Source: Flavobacterium rivuli WB 3.3-2 = DSM 21788
GTDB taxonomy: Bacteria > Bacteroidota > Bacteroidia > Flavobacteriales > Flavobacteriaceae
Length of the DNA stretch: 64,000 nt
Assembly: GCF_000378485.1 (NCBI RefSeq)
Contig: NZ_KB899966.1
Span: forward strand, 186,001 to 250,000
Reading direction: 5' to 3'
Within the stretch, counting starts at the first letter, position 1. Every line of letters begins with the position of its first letter. Positions 26,678-35,812 of this stretch are shown piece by piece. A program made the position numbers and the translations under genes. The notes under the pieces are model-generated. The model was not told the origin of the DNA and ran no database searches. It saw only the letters and a program-made list of their open reading frames with translations.

Positions 26678-28777
26678 ATGAACAACCTTCTCGATACCCC
26701 CATAGAATACCTTAAAGGTGTGGGCCCGGCACGCGGCGAGCTACTCCGTAAGGAGTTGGGTATTCATAAATATAGCGACCTTGTAAGCCTTTTTCCTAAC
26801 CGTTATATAGACCGCACCCGATACTATCGCATTAACGAGCTGCTAAATAGTAATTCTGAAATGCAAATTGTTGGTAAGGTTATCAACCTGAAAACCGTTG
26901 GCGAAAAACGCACCCGCCTTGTTGCCACGTTTACCGATGGTACCGGCGAAATGGAGCTTGTGTGGTTTCAGGGGCAAAAATGGATCAGGGAAAACCTTAA
27001 GCTTAATGCCCCTTATGTAATTTTTGGTAAATGCACTTCGTTTAACGGTGTCTTTAATATGGCACACCCCGAGATGGAACCCCTTGCCGAACATGAGGCG
27101 AGCCTGCGTAGTGCCATGCAGCCCATTTACCCAAGCACAGAAAAACTTATTCAGCGCGGCATTACCAATAAGGTGGTAAACAAAATAATGCAGCAGCTGT
27201 TTATAGAAACACAGGCATTATTTAGCGAAACACTCCCCGTAAACCTTATACAGCAGTTGCAGCTTATACCTAAAAATGCTGCGTTGTTTAACATCCATTT
27301 TCCTAAAAGCCAGGACATACTGGCACGGGCACAGTTCAGGTTAAAGTTTGAAGAGCTGTTTTTTATACAGCTACAGCTTATTACCAAGAACCTCATCCGT
27401 AAGCATAAAATAAAGGGCCATCCTTTTGGTACGGTTGGAACTTATTTTACAAATTTTTACAACAACCACCTTCCGTTTGATCTTACCGGTGCGCAGAAGC
27501 GCGTGCTTAAAGAAATTAGGAACGATATGGGCCAGCCTGCCCAAATGAACCGCCTGTTACAGGGCGATGTAGGCTCTGGCAAGACCATTGTAGCTTTAAT
27601 GAGTATGCTGTTAGCTTTAGATAACGGCTTTCAGGCGTGCCTCATGGCACCCACCGAGATTTTGGCCAATCAGCATTTTATAGGATTATCAGAACTTGCA
27701 GCTCCTCTTGGCATCAACATAAAAATACTTACCGGATCTGTTAAAACCGCCGAACGACGCATCATTCATGAAGCGCTCGAAGATGGTTCACTGCACATTA
27801 TTATTGGCACCCATGCCCTACTGGAAGATAAAGTTAAGTTTAAAAATTTAGGCTTGGCTATCATTGATGAGCAGCACCGTTTTGGGGTAGAGCAACGCAG
27901 CAAACTCTGGAAGAAGAACGAAATACCACCACACGTATTGGTCATGACGGCTACGCCTATTCCGCGTACGCTTGCCATGAGCCTGTATGGCGACCTTGAT
28001 ATTTCGGTAATTGATGAACTGCCACCTGGGCGTAAACCCATACAAACGGTACACCGGTCGGATGCTAACCGCTTAAAGGTCTGGAAATTTTTAAAAGATG
28101 AAATTGCTAAAGGCCGACAGATCTATATTGTATATCCGCTTATTCAGGAAAGCGAAAAAATGGACTATAAAGATTTAATGGATGGCTACGAAAGCATAAG
28201 CCGCGATTTTCCTTTACCGGAATACAGCGTTAGTATTGTACACGGACAAATGAAACCCGCCGATAAAGACAGCGAGATGGCTCGGTTCTCAGCAGGAAAA
28301 ACTAACATTATGGTTGCCACCACCGTTATAGAAGTAGGCGTAAATGTACCTAATGCAAGTGTAATGGTTATAGAAAGTTCTGAACGTTTTGGGCTTTCAC
28401 AGTTGCATCAGCTTCGTGGGCGTGTGGGCCGTGGTGCCGACCAGAGTTATTGTATACTCATGACCGGCCATAAACTTAGCAATGACAGCAAACTGCGCAT
28501 AGAAACCATGTGCCGCACTAATGATGGCTTCGAAATTGCCGAAGTAGACCTTAAGCTGCGTGGCCCCGGCGATATTATGGGTACACAACAAAGCGGCGTG
28601 CTAAACCTGCAAATTGCCGACCTTGTTAAAGATCGCGACATCCTTATGCTGGCGCGAGAATATGCCATAAAAATTCTTAAGGACGATGCTGCCATGGCAA
28701 AGCCGGAACACACTGCTATGAGAAATGCCTATATAGAGATGACCAAGAAAAAAAGTATCTGGAATTATATTAGTTAA
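26678..28777 (+). CDS. recG: ATP-dependent DNA helicase RecG
   Basis: RecG remodels stalled forks and branched DNA. The 699-residue protein has the N-terminal wedge/OB domain (about 60-150), helicase motif I GDVGSGKT (about 296-303), motif II DEQH, motif III TATPIPRTLAM, motif VI QLRGRVGRG and the C-terminal region with RGPGDIMGTQQSG. Length is normal. The start is ATG at 26678, just after the decayed tRNA. Confidence 0.97.
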   Translation: MNNLLDTPIEYLKGVGPARGELLRKELGIHKYSDLVSLFPNRYIDRTRYYRINELLNSNSEMQIVGKVINLKTVGEKRTRLVATFTDGTGEMELVWFQGQKWIRENLKLNAPYVIFGKCTSFNGVFNMAHPEMEPLAEHEASLRSAMQPIYPSTEKLIQRGITNKVVNKIMQQLFIETQALFSETLPVNLIQQLQLIPKNAALFNIHFPKSQDILARAQFRLKFEELFFIQLQLITKNLIRKHKIKGHPFGTVGTYFTNFYNNHLPFDLTGAQKRVLKEIRNDMGQPAQMNRLLQGDVGSGKTIVALMSMLLALDNGFQACLMAPTEILANQHFIGLSELAAPLGINIKILTGSVKTAERRIIHEALEDGSLHIIIGTHALLEDKVKFKNLGLAIIDEQHRFGVEQRSKLWKKNEIPPHVLVMTATPIPRTLAMSLYGDLDISVIDELPPGRKPIQTVHRSDANRLKVWKFLKDEIAKGRQIYIVYPLIQESEKMDYKDLMDGYESISRDFPLPEYSVSIVHGQMKPADKDSEMARFSAGKTNIMVATTVIEVGVNVPNASVMVIESSERFGLSQLHQLRGRVGRGADQSYCILMTGHKLSNDSKLRIETMCRTNDGFEIAEVDLKLRGPGDIMGTQQSGVLNLQIADLVKDRDILMLAREYAIKILKDDAAMAKPEHTAMRNAYIEMTKKKSIWNYIS

Positions 28778-28897
28778 ACAAGTTCATAGTTTATTGTCAT
28801 TTTTCATAATCAGCCTTAAACATATTATACGTTTTTAACAATTACTGCCCGCATAACTCAGTAAAACAATCATCGCTTCAAAAAGAAACATAACAAG

Positions 28898-28911
28898 CCG
28901 TTAATTAACGG
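28898..28911. promoter_or_regulatory. 14-bp palindrome before the SDR gene
   Basis: CCGTTAATTAACGG is a perfect dyad 60 bp before the SDR start. It may be an operator; there is no other support. Confidence 0.35.
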
Positions 28912-28970
28912 TTATTTAACCTGATACAGTATTATGATTTGTAATTTTAGTAAATAAATAATTACAGATC

Positions 28971-29762
28971 ATGAGTACCTTTCAAGGAAAAACAGTTATA
29001 GTAACAGGCGCCGCTATGGGGCTTGGGCTTGCAGCAAGCAAAGTATTGGCACAAAAAGGGGCTAACCTCTCTATTGTAGATTACAATGAAGAAGCACTTG
29101 TTAAAGCTAAAGAAGAAATTAATGCACTTGCACCCGATGCAAAAATACTTACCGTTGTTGCCGACGTTTCGGATGAAGCAGCAGTGAAAAATTACGTAGA
29201 TAAAACCGTGGCAGAATTTGGCCGGATAGATGGTTTTTACAACAATGCCGGTATAGAAGGCAAACAGGCACCGTTAGTAGATTATGATATTAACGTGTTT
29301 AAAAAAGTAATCGACATTAACCTTATGGGAGTGTATTACGGACTTAAACATGTAATCCCGGTAATGCAAAAACAAGGTGGTGGCAAGATTGTAAATGTAG
29401 CATCGGTAGGTGGTATAAGGGGCGTTGTAAACCAAATGCCTTATGTAGCGAGTAAACATGCGGTATCGGGTATGACAAAAAATGCCGCTATCGAGTATGC
29501 TAAAGATGGTGTTTATACCAATGCTATTGCCCCCGGCGCTATACTAACACCGATGGTTGCCGAAGCTTTTAAACAGATTAATTCTGCAGACCCTAAAGCC
29601 GCAGAAGCCGAATATGCCCAAAGGAACCCAACCCGCAAACTTGGCCTTCCTGAAAATGTGGGTAACCTTGTGGCCTTTTTACTTAGCGACGAATGCCAGT
29701 ATGTAAACGGACAAACCATTGCAATTGATGGCGGCGAGTCTAACCTTTACGGAAATTCGTAA
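28971..29762 (+). CDS. Short-chain dehydrogenase/reductase (SDR), classical type
   Basis: This 263-residue cytosolic oxidoreductase has the cofactor motif TGAAMGLG (12-19), D63-V-S region, NNAG (91-94), catalytic S145 and Y158-x3-K162 (PYVASK). The Asp in IVDY (D37) at the end of beta-2 suggests NAD(H) preference. The substrate cannot be told from sequence. The gene stands alone, with a strong terminator directly after it and a palindrome before it. Confidence 0.93.
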   Translation: MSTFQGKTVIVTGAAMGLGLAASKVLAQKGANLSIVDYNEEALVKAKEEINALAPDAKILTVVADVSDEAAVKNYVDKTVAEFGRIDGFYNNAGIEGKQAPLVDYDINVFKKVIDINLMGVYYGLKHVIPVMQKQGGGKIVNVASVGGIRGVVNQMPYVASKHAVSGMTKNAAIEYAKDGVYTNAIAPGAILTPMVAEAFKQINSADPKAAEAEYAQRNPTRKLGLPENVGNLVAFLLSDECQYVNGQTIAIDGGESNLYGNS

Positions 29763-29784
29763 CCCGAATAAACTTAAATTTTTT

Positions 29785-29818
29785 AAAACGGATAGTGGTC
29801 ATACCATTATCCGTTTTT
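29785..29818 (+). terminator. Rho-independent terminator
   Basis: AAAACGGATAGTGGT (29785-29799) pairs with ACCATTATCCGTTTT (29803-29817; one G.T) around a CAT loop and runs into T's. It follows the SDR gene by 22 bp. Confidence 0.9.
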
Positions 29819-29849
29819 ATCTTTAAGCATAATTGTATAATTTAACGGT

Positions 29850-30629
29850 ATGAAAATAGCTACCTATAACGTAAATGGTGTTAACGGCCGTCTCCCTGTA
29901 TTGCTGCGATGGCTCGAAGAAACGAGCCCCGATGCGGTATGCCTGCAGGAACTTAAGGCTCCGCAGGAAAAATTTCCTGAGCAGGCGATTATAAATGCCG
30001 GATATAACGCTATATGGCACGGGCAAAAGCAGTGGAATGGTGTAGCAATTTTGGCTAAAACTGAGTTTGAAATTAAAGAAGTGGGGCGTGCACTACCCGG
30101 CGACCCCGAAGATGTACAGAGCCGTTACATTGAGGCTATGATAAACGATATATTGGTTTGCTGCCTGTACCTGCCTAACGGTAACCCCGCACCGGGACCA
30201 AAATTTGACTACAAGCTATCATGGTTTAAGCGTTTGCACGATCGTGCCGCTGCTCTGCTGGAATTTAAAATCCCTGTGGTTATTGTAGGCGATTTTAACG
30301 TTATGCCAACCGAACGGGATGTTTATAAACCGGAACGCTGGATTAACGATGCCCTCTTTAGGCCCGAGGTAAGGGAGGCTTTTAAAACATTGACAGGTCA
30401 GGGATGGACGGATGCGATACGCACGCTCTACCCTACCGAAACGATATATACCTTTTACGATTATTTCAGGAATGCATACGGTCGCGATGCCGGGCTGCGC
30501 ATAGACCATCTTTTGTTAAGCCCGCAGCTAAGCCTAAGACTTAAAGCCGGTGGAGTAAATAAAGACGTACGCGGTTGGGAGAAAACAAGCGACCACGTAC
30601 CGGTTTGGATAGAAGTATCTGATAAATAA
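29850..30629 (+). CDS. xth: Exodeoxyribonuclease III
   Basis: This 259-residue enzyme is an AP endonuclease/3'-5' exonuclease of base-excision repair (EEP fold). Visible motifs are KIATYNVNGV, LQELK with metal-binding E34, the GDFNV motif, RIDHLLLS and the C-terminal SDHVPVW (catalytic Asp-His). Length is normal. It is monocistronic, lying between two strong hairpins. Confidence 0.95.
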   Translation: MKIATYNVNGVNGRLPVLLRWLEETSPDAVCLQELKAPQEKFPEQAIINAGYNAIWHGQKQWNGVAILAKTEFEIKEVGRALPGDPEDVQSRYIEAMINDILVCCLYLPNGNPAPGPKFDYKLSWFKRLHDRAAALLEFKIPVVIVGDFNVMPTERDVYKPERWINDALFRPEVREAFKTLTGQGWTDAIRTLYPTETIYTFYDYFRNAYGRDAGLRIDHLLLSPQLSLRLKAGGVNKDVRGWEKTSDHVPVWIEVSDK

Positions 30630-30646
30630 TATATTTTACCTAAAAA

Positions 30647-30702
30647 AAATAACCCTGTTTTAAATGAAATTGTTGCACTTTCATTTAAAACAGGGTTATT
30701 TT
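30647..30702. terminator. Bidirectional terminator with perfect 23-bp stem
   Basis: The arms 30647-30669 and 30679-30701 are exact reverse complements (core ACCCTGTTTTAAATG) around a 9-nt loop. A runs on one side and T runs on the other let it work for both the convergent xth gene and the minus-strand gene ending at 30725. Confidence 0.93.
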
Positions 30703-30724
30703 ATATAAGTCTTACACTATGTAA

Positions 30725-31075
30725 TTAGCACTCCATAGTAACAAGCTGAAAATTATGCGCTTTGTCTATAACATTTACGGCGGCAGGTTTAATCATTGAT
30801 CTCGAAGCCTTTTTATAAATCGTGTTGGTATTCTTTACGCTCTCCATTGGCATTGTTACCAATACGAAAGTAGTAAACTTTTCTATCTGCAAAACATGCC
30901 TGCGCAAATCTTCAGATACACCTGTATCCTTGCGGCATGAAATTACTTTAGCAGTGCCCTTATTAATGGCTTTTTTTGCTTTTGTCCAAAAATGCTCACT
31001 ACTCTCTATACTCTCGTTAAATAAGAATTCCGGCTCCACCGGAAGTTCAAATACTATAAAATAATTTTGTGGCAT
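30725..31075 (-). CDS. Small protein of unknown function
   Basis: This 116-residue soluble basic protein (MPQNYFIVFELPVEPEFLFN ... FQLVTMEC) has an N-terminal beta-strand and helical middle, with no signal peptide or recognised motif. It ends before the bidirectional terminator and is divergent from the bestrophin gene. I cannot name a family. Confidence 0.7.
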   Translation of the reverse strand: MPQNYFIVFELPVEPEFLFNESIESSEHFWTKAKKAINKGTAKVISCRKDTGVSEDLRRHVLQIEKFTTFVLVTMPMESVKNTNTIYKKASRSMIKPAAVNVIDKAHNFQLVTMEC

Positions 31076-31431
31076 AAACGTCGATTTGATACTATATTAC
31101 GTACAAAAAAATACTTAAGATTTTATGTTAAGATATATTTAACATCCTTGTAATCCTTAGCCTTACAAATAAAAAACATATATTATTACATTTCAATACT
31201 TTAATCACAAAAAAAGAGCGTTAAAAAAATTTATTTATGATTTAAATAATAGTTTAAATTGTGAATAAACACGTTGAATGGTAAATTTTAGGGGTCGAAA
31301 TTTTAAGATTTTTTTAATAAGAAAATTTTAAAGAATTTGCGCACATCGGGAAACAAAAATTAATTAGAGATAGTAATTACAAAACATAATTTTAAAAATC
31401 TTTGTGCATCTTTGCAGCCTAATATTTCGGT
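31076..31431. other. 356-bp AT-rich divergent intergenic region
   Basis: This gap separates a minus-strand unknown gene from the bestrophin gene. It is very AT-rich. The only clear item is a 20-mer at 31363-31382 (ATTAGAGATAGTAATTACAA) that matches 19/20 with a site before the GHKL gene. A CATCTTTG element at about 31407-31414 may be a weak -7 box. No gene is seen. Confidence 0.5.
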
Positions 31432-32298
31432 ATGCAGTCGTACAATCCTAAAGAGTGGTTTTCGTTTATTTTCCAGTTCCATAAAGGCGATACGTTTAGG
31501 GCACTTAGCCCCATAATGGCAGGTATAGCTTTATATTGTGGCGTGGTAGCCTACCTTGAAACAGAATATTTTGACCTGCCCGATACCAGCCACGTAAAAA
31601 ATATATCTATAATGCATACCATGCTGGGGTTTGTAATATCGTTGCTGTTGGTTTTCAGGACAAATACTGCTTATGACCGCTGGTGGGAAGGCCGCCGCAT
31701 GTGGGGCTCGCTGGTAAACAACAGCCGCAACCTGGCACTTAAGCTCGCAGTAATGCTGAAAGATAAAGAGGATAAGGATATTTTTAAAAGACTTATCCCG
31801 GCGTATGCAGAAGTACTTAACCTGCACCTTAAAAATGCAGACATTAGCCATGAACTTTTTGATGATGCCATATTGTCTTCTAACCACTATACGCACAAGC
31901 CTAACCAAATTGCTAAAACTATTATGGCTAAGCTTAATGAGCTTTACATGCAAGGGAAACTTACGGGCGACCAACTAATTATACTTAATGGTGAAGCCCT
32001 TAGCCTTACTGATATTTGCGGTGCTTGTGAGCGTATTAAAAATACTCCCATACCCTACTCCTACAGCGCTTTTATAAAGAAGTTTATCTTTGTGTATGTA
32101 CTTACGCTGCCCTTTGGTTACGTGTTTCAGTTAGGGTATTATGTAATACCGGTTGTGGTTTTTATATTTTACGTACTTGCGAGTTTAGAGCTTATTGCTG
32201 AGGAAATTGAAGACCCTTTTGGCACGGATGCAAACGACCTGCCTCTCGAAAAAATAGCGGCCAACATTAAAAAAAACGTAGAGGAACTTATATATTAA
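31432..32298 (+). CDS. Bestrophin-family anion channel
   Basis: This 288-residue inner-membrane protein belongs to the bestrophin/UPF0187 family. The N-terminus has SFIFQFHKGDTFRALSP, the first helices are near 25-70, and NTAYDRWWEGRRMWGSLVNN is the conserved signature. The second half has two more helices (about 210-255), then ELIAEEIEDPFGTDANDLPL, the typical acidic bestrophin tail. Bacterial members form pentameric ion channels; the selectivity of this one is unknown. Length is normal. Confidence 0.93.
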   Translation: MQSYNPKEWFSFIFQFHKGDTFRALSPIMAGIALYCGVVAYLETEYFDLPDTSHVKNISIMHTMLGFVISLLLVFRTNTAYDRWWEGRRMWGSLVNNSRNLALKLAVMLKDKEDKDIFKRLIPAYAEVLNLHLKNADISHELFDDAILSSNHYTHKPNQIAKTIMAKLNELYMQGKLTGDQLIILNGEALSLTDICGACERIKNTPIPYSYSAFIKKFIFVYVLTLPFGYVFQLGYYVIPVVVFIFYVLASLELIAEEIEDPFGTDANDLPLEKIAANIKKNVEELIY

Positions 32299-32414
32299 CT
32301 ATTTCCTTCAGGATTGTTTCTGAAAACTGTGACTGCGACTAAGTAATAAATCTTAGGTTAACCTTAACAGGCTGCATTATATATAATTGCTACTTTTAAA
32401 ATAAAAGTAACATT

Positions 32415-32585
32415 ATGCATAGCGACAAACAAAACAACGATAACACTACCAGTGCCGACGATAACGTGAGCAACAACGCACATTACTCAGAGTCGGGTGA
32501 AATTACCCGCGAAGACGACCGCGACAAAAAAGACAGCACCCAAGACTGGAATGCCGAAGAAAGCCGTACCGGCCGCCACAAGTAA
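32415..32585 (+). CDS. 56-residue highly hydrophilic protein
   Basis: ATG 32415 to TAA 32583-32585 encodes MHSDKQNNDNTTSADDNVSN to AEESRTGRHK. It is almost free of hydrophobic residues and rich in Asp, Asn, Ser and Glu, as in small stress-type, intrinsically disordered proteins. Its G+C is higher than the flanking non-coding DNA, which supports coding. The function is unknown. It ends one base before the minus-strand serine hydrolase gene stop. Confidence 0.55.
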   Translation: MHSDKQNNDNTTSADDNVSNNAHYSESGEITREDDRDKKDSTQDWNAEESRTGRHK

Positions 32586-33704
32586 TTAATAGTTCTCTGC
32601 CAGGGATGCAAAAAGCCTTGGCCAGTCGGCATTGCCCCAGTCTTTACCCAGGCGAACAATAATTAATTTTTTTGCAGGGCATACATAAATGTATTGCCCT
32701 AAAATTCCTTCTGCCGAAAAATTACCATTAGGCTGTAGCCACCACTGGTATTTATAATTCATTACGCCACCCTCCATCAGGTCGGGCGTTGTAGATGTTT
32801 CTACCCATGCCCTGCTAACTATTTGCCTGCCGTTCCAGTTGCCTTTATTAAGGTACAGCCTGCCCAGCTTTGCAAAATCGCGGGCACGGGCATTAAGGCA
32901 GCAAAAGGTTTTCTCAAGGCCATTATCTTCACGGTCCAGGCTCCACGTTACGTCATACTCCATACCCAGCGGCTTCCATATCTTTTTCTGCAAATAGGCG
33001 GTAATAGTTTTACCTTTTAAGGCACGCTCTAAAACAAACCCAAGCATTTGGGTATCGCCACTACTGTAGCTGTTGTGGGTTCCGGGAGTATGTTCCAGCT
33101 TACGGCGCAGCAGGTATTTGCGCAGGTTGGTTCCGTAGTAATCGGTGGCTGCATCGCCAAAAGGGTTATGGTAACTCTCGTTATATTTAATGCCGCTTGT
33201 CATTTGCAACAGGTGCTTTATGGTTAGCTTTTCCATACCCTGTGTTTGTTTCAGTTCAGGGATATAATTTACAACCGGCTCTTCTACTGACTTTATAAGC
33301 CCTTCATCAATAGCACAGCCAACGAGTATAGACGTAACTGATTTTGCCATAGAAAAGGACGCTACTATTGATGCCTCATCGTACCCATTAAAATAATTTT
33401 CGTACTGTATGGTATCATTTTTAATAACCATAAAAGCAACCGTCTTGTTCTCTTTAAGGTAATATTCAAACTGTCTTTCTTTACCACTAACAGTGAGCGA
33501 TTTTGGTATCCTGGGCTTATCTGCTACGGCAAAATGCCAGGTTGCAGTAGTATCTGTTGCGGCAGTATGGGTAGGGAAAATTTTATAATCGGTTATATTA
33601 GGAAAGTTGTAATATACAAACCTGCTCATTTTGCAGGACGATGCAGTTACTACTAAAATAGCAATTGCAATAAAGCAAAAGCTGCGGTGTGTAAAATGTT
33701 TCAT
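32586..33704 (-). CDS. Serine hydrolase, class C beta-lactamase-related lipoprotein
   Basis: This 372-residue protein has a lipoprotein signal ending in VTASSC (C24) and a beta-lactamase/DD-peptidase (AmpC-like) fold with S118-x-x-K121 (FSMAK) and NSYSSGD as the second motif. The second motif is YSS rather than the YxN of true class C beta-lactamases, so esterase or peptidase activity is as likely as beta-lactam hydrolysis. It should sit in the periplasm or on the surface as a lipoprotein. Confidence 0.88.
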   Translation of the reverse strand: MKHFTHRSFCFIAIAILVVTASSCKMSRFVYYNFPNITDYKIFPTHTAATDTTATWHFAVADKPRIPKSLTVSGKERQFEYYLKENKTVAFMVIKNDTIQYENYFNGYDEASIVASFSMAKSVTSILVGCAIDEGLIKSVEEPVVNYIPELKQTQGMEKLTIKHLLQMTSGIKYNESYHNPFGDAATDYYGTNLRKYLLRRKLEHTPGTHNSYSSGDTQMLGFVLERALKGKTITAYLQKKIWKPLGMEYDVTWSLDREDNGLEKTFCCLNARARDFAKLGRLYLNKGNWNGRQIVSRAWVETSTTPDLMEGGVMNYKYQWWLQPNGNFSAEGILGQYIYVCPAKKLIIVRLGKDWGNADWPRLFASLAENY

Positions 33705-33870
33705 TATTGTTATACCTGATTATAAAGGCAAATATGGAAAATTTGAACCTATTAAACTATCGAAATTTACAATTTAACCCTCTTTAAAACGTTATTAACC
33801 GCACAATAACTATTACTACTGAAATTACTGGCAGAATTTTTGTTACTTTGTTTTTACTGTTACAGGCTTT

Positions 33871-34545
33871 ATGAAGAATTTTTTATTTTTAACCTTATTA
33901 TTGTTTACTACCTGCAGCCTCTGGGCGCAGAAAGATAACCCCGGTGGCGGTATAGCCATACCCAGGGGCAATGATATTAGTATTAAGCCGGCAACCACTA
34001 TAACTAAACCATCTACCACTACATTAAGCCCTAACAGCCCTTTTGCACCCAAGCCCGAAAAAAAGAAAGATTTTAACTATGCCCCAATTGTAGTAGGCGA
34101 AAAGAAATCTAACTTTAGTATGTATCAGGGCAATGATTTTGTTAACCGTAGTACAGAGTATGCCGACAGGACAACGGTAGCCCCAAAAGGTGAATCTAAT
34201 GAAGCGTTTAGGGGTAACCAGGATTTTGGCGAAATACGAACCAAATCTAAGTTTATGCAGGTCATGGCGCGCGACTTTGGTGCTGAAGATGGCGATCGTA
34301 TAAAAATAATGGTTAATGGTAAAACGGTAGTTGATGAAATATATCTTAGCAACAGCTTTAAAGGCATACAGCTTACTCTTGATGAGGGCTTTAATAAATT
34401 AGATTTTGAAGCGCTAAACCAGGGAACATCCGGCCCTAATACTGCCGAATTCAGGATATATGATGATAAAGAAACGCTGGTAACCAATAACCAGTGGAAT
34501 CTTGCCACCGGCTTTAAAGCCAGTGTGATGATTATAAAAGAATAG
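33871..34545 (+). CDS. Secreted protein of unknown function
   Basis: This 224-residue protein has a signal peptide (MKNFLFLTLLLFTTCSLWAQ). A low-complexity Thr/Ser/Pro/Lys linker (about 30-75) precedes a conserved-looking C-terminal beta domain (VMARDFGAEDGDRIKIMVNG ... NTAEFRIYDD). There is no T9SS tail or catalytic motif. The stop codon lies inside the stem of its own terminator. I cannot assign a family. Confidence 0.75.
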   Translation: MKNFLFLTLLLFTTCSLWAQKDNPGGGIAIPRGNDISIKPATTITKPSTTTLSPNSPFAPKPEKKKDFNYAPIVVGEKKSNFSMYQGNDFVNRSTEYADRTTVAPKGESNEAFRGNQDFGEIRTKSKFMQVMARDFGAEDGDRIKIMVNGKTVVDEIYLSNSFKGIQLTLDEGFNKLDFEALNQGTSGPNTAEFRIYDDKETLVTNNQWNLATGFKASVMIIKE

Positions 34546-34571
34546 CTGCCCACTTAGGCAGCTATTCTTTT
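34536..34571. terminator. Perfect 15-bp hairpin terminator, bidirectional
   Basis: AAAAGAATAGCTGCC (34536-34550) and GGCAGCTATTCTTTT (34557-34571) pair perfectly around CACTTA. It serves the secreted-protein gene (+), whose stop is inside the stem, and probably the convergent flavin oxidoreductase gene. Confidence 0.92.
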
Positions 34572-34602
34572 ATAATATATTATTTAAGAGATGTTTTAAT
34601 TA

Positions 34603-35613
34603 TTAACCTTCATTAATTTCTTTCATTATCTCTGCAAATATCCGGTAAGATTTTATCCTGTCGTTATGGTCATAAATATTAGATACCACCATAAGCTCAT
34701 CTACACCGGTTTGTTGTAAAAACCTTTGCGTTTCTTTCTTTACAGTTTCCTTATTCCCTGCAAATGTGTACTTAAGCATATCCTTAACAGTGGGGTTATG
34801 CAACAGCATGAGCAATTCGTCTGTCATGACAGTTGGCGGTTTCAGGTAATCCCTTTTACCTGTTAATACCCCAAGGAACATGCGTATTAGCGATGTAAAA
34901 TTTTCCTCGGCAGTCTCGGTATCATCTGCAGCGATAATATTTATGCCGGCAATAGTATACGGCTTATCAAGAAATTGGGACGGTTGAAATTCCCTTCGGT
35001 AAATTTCGAGCGCCTCGAATAACTGCGCGGTGGCAAAATGACTTGCAAAAGCATACGGTAAACCCATTTTTGCAGCAAGGTGGGCACTATCTGTGCTCGA
35101 CCCTAAAATGTAAATAGGCACATTAACACCTTCGGCCATTGGGGCACGCACCTGCGCCCAATCGTTATCTGCCGAAAAATATTGCTGTATCTGTTCTACC
35201 TCCCCCGGAAAATTATTTACCGCCTGCATCCTGTCAGACCGTATGGCATGTGCGGTAAGCTGGTCGGTTCCAGGTGCACGGCCAAGCCCAAGATCTATAC
35301 GGTTAGGATACATAGTGCCTAATGTACCAAACTGTTCGGCAACAATAAGTGGCGAATGATTAGGCAGCATTATACCTCCGGATCCTACCTTTATTGTTTT
35401 AGTGCCGCCTGCCACATGGCCTATTAAAACTGCGGTGGCACTACTTGCAATACTTATAGAGTTATGATGTTCGGCAAGCCAAAAACGGCTGTAGCCAAGA
35501 TCTTCGGCTTTTTGGGCAAGGTCTACACTGTTTTTAAAACTTTGTGCCACAGAGCTGCCATCTGATATAAAAGCCAGTTCTAAGACTGAATATGATATGT
35601 TTTTAGAATCCAT
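34603..35613 (-). CDS. LLM-class flavin-dependent oxidoreductase
   Basis: This 336-residue enzyme has the luciferase-like TIM-barrel: the AEDLGYSRFWLAEHHN and GSGGIMLPNHSPL segments, NRIDLGLGRAPGTDQ, and PIYILGSSTDSAHLAAKMGL, all typical of the MsnO8/YhbW-type group. It uses reduced flavin on an unknown substrate. No flavin reductase gene adjoins it. Length is normal. Confidence 0.92.
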   Translation of the reverse strand: MDSKNISYSVLELAFISDGSSVAQSFKNSVDLAQKAEDLGYSRFWLAEHHNSISIASSATAVLIGHVAGGTKTIKVGSGGIMLPNHSPLIVAEQFGTLGTMYPNRIDLGLGRAPGTDQLTAHAIRSDRMQAVNNFPGEVEQIQQYFSADNDWAQVRAPMAEGVNVPIYILGSSTDSAHLAAKMGLPYAFASHFATAQLFEALEIYRREFQPSQFLDKPYTIAGINIIAADDTETAEENFTSLIRMFLGVLTGKRDYLKPPTVMTDELLMLLHNPTVKDMLKYTFAGNKETVKKETQRFLQQTGVDELMVVSNIYDHNDRIKSYRIFAEIMKEINEG

Positions 35614-35763
35614 AATATTTTTGCGCTACACTACAGTGCTATTGCACCATAGCAGTTAATATCTGTTGTATTTGCCATGAACTTTGCAATTACAATGCCA
35701 CGGTTACCTCATGTCAGTACCTAATACACTATACAAAACTATAGCATACTACTATAAAACAGA

Positions 35764-35792
35764 AAGCCCCAAACCATTACGGCCGGGGGCTT
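35764..35792 (-). terminator. Hairpin terminator after the SIMPL gene
   Basis: AAGCCCC (35764-35770) pairs with GGGGCTT (35786-35792) with a 15-nt loop. On the minus strand it is followed by a T-rich stretch. It lies 20 bp after the stop. Confidence 0.7.
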
Positions 35793-35812
35793 ATATATAT
35801 TTTAAAAGCTGC

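Noticed and set aside
31531..31974. 147-codon antisense frame inside the bestrophin gene
   Set aside because: It lies wholly opposite a well-conserved gene and its product matches nothing I recognise.
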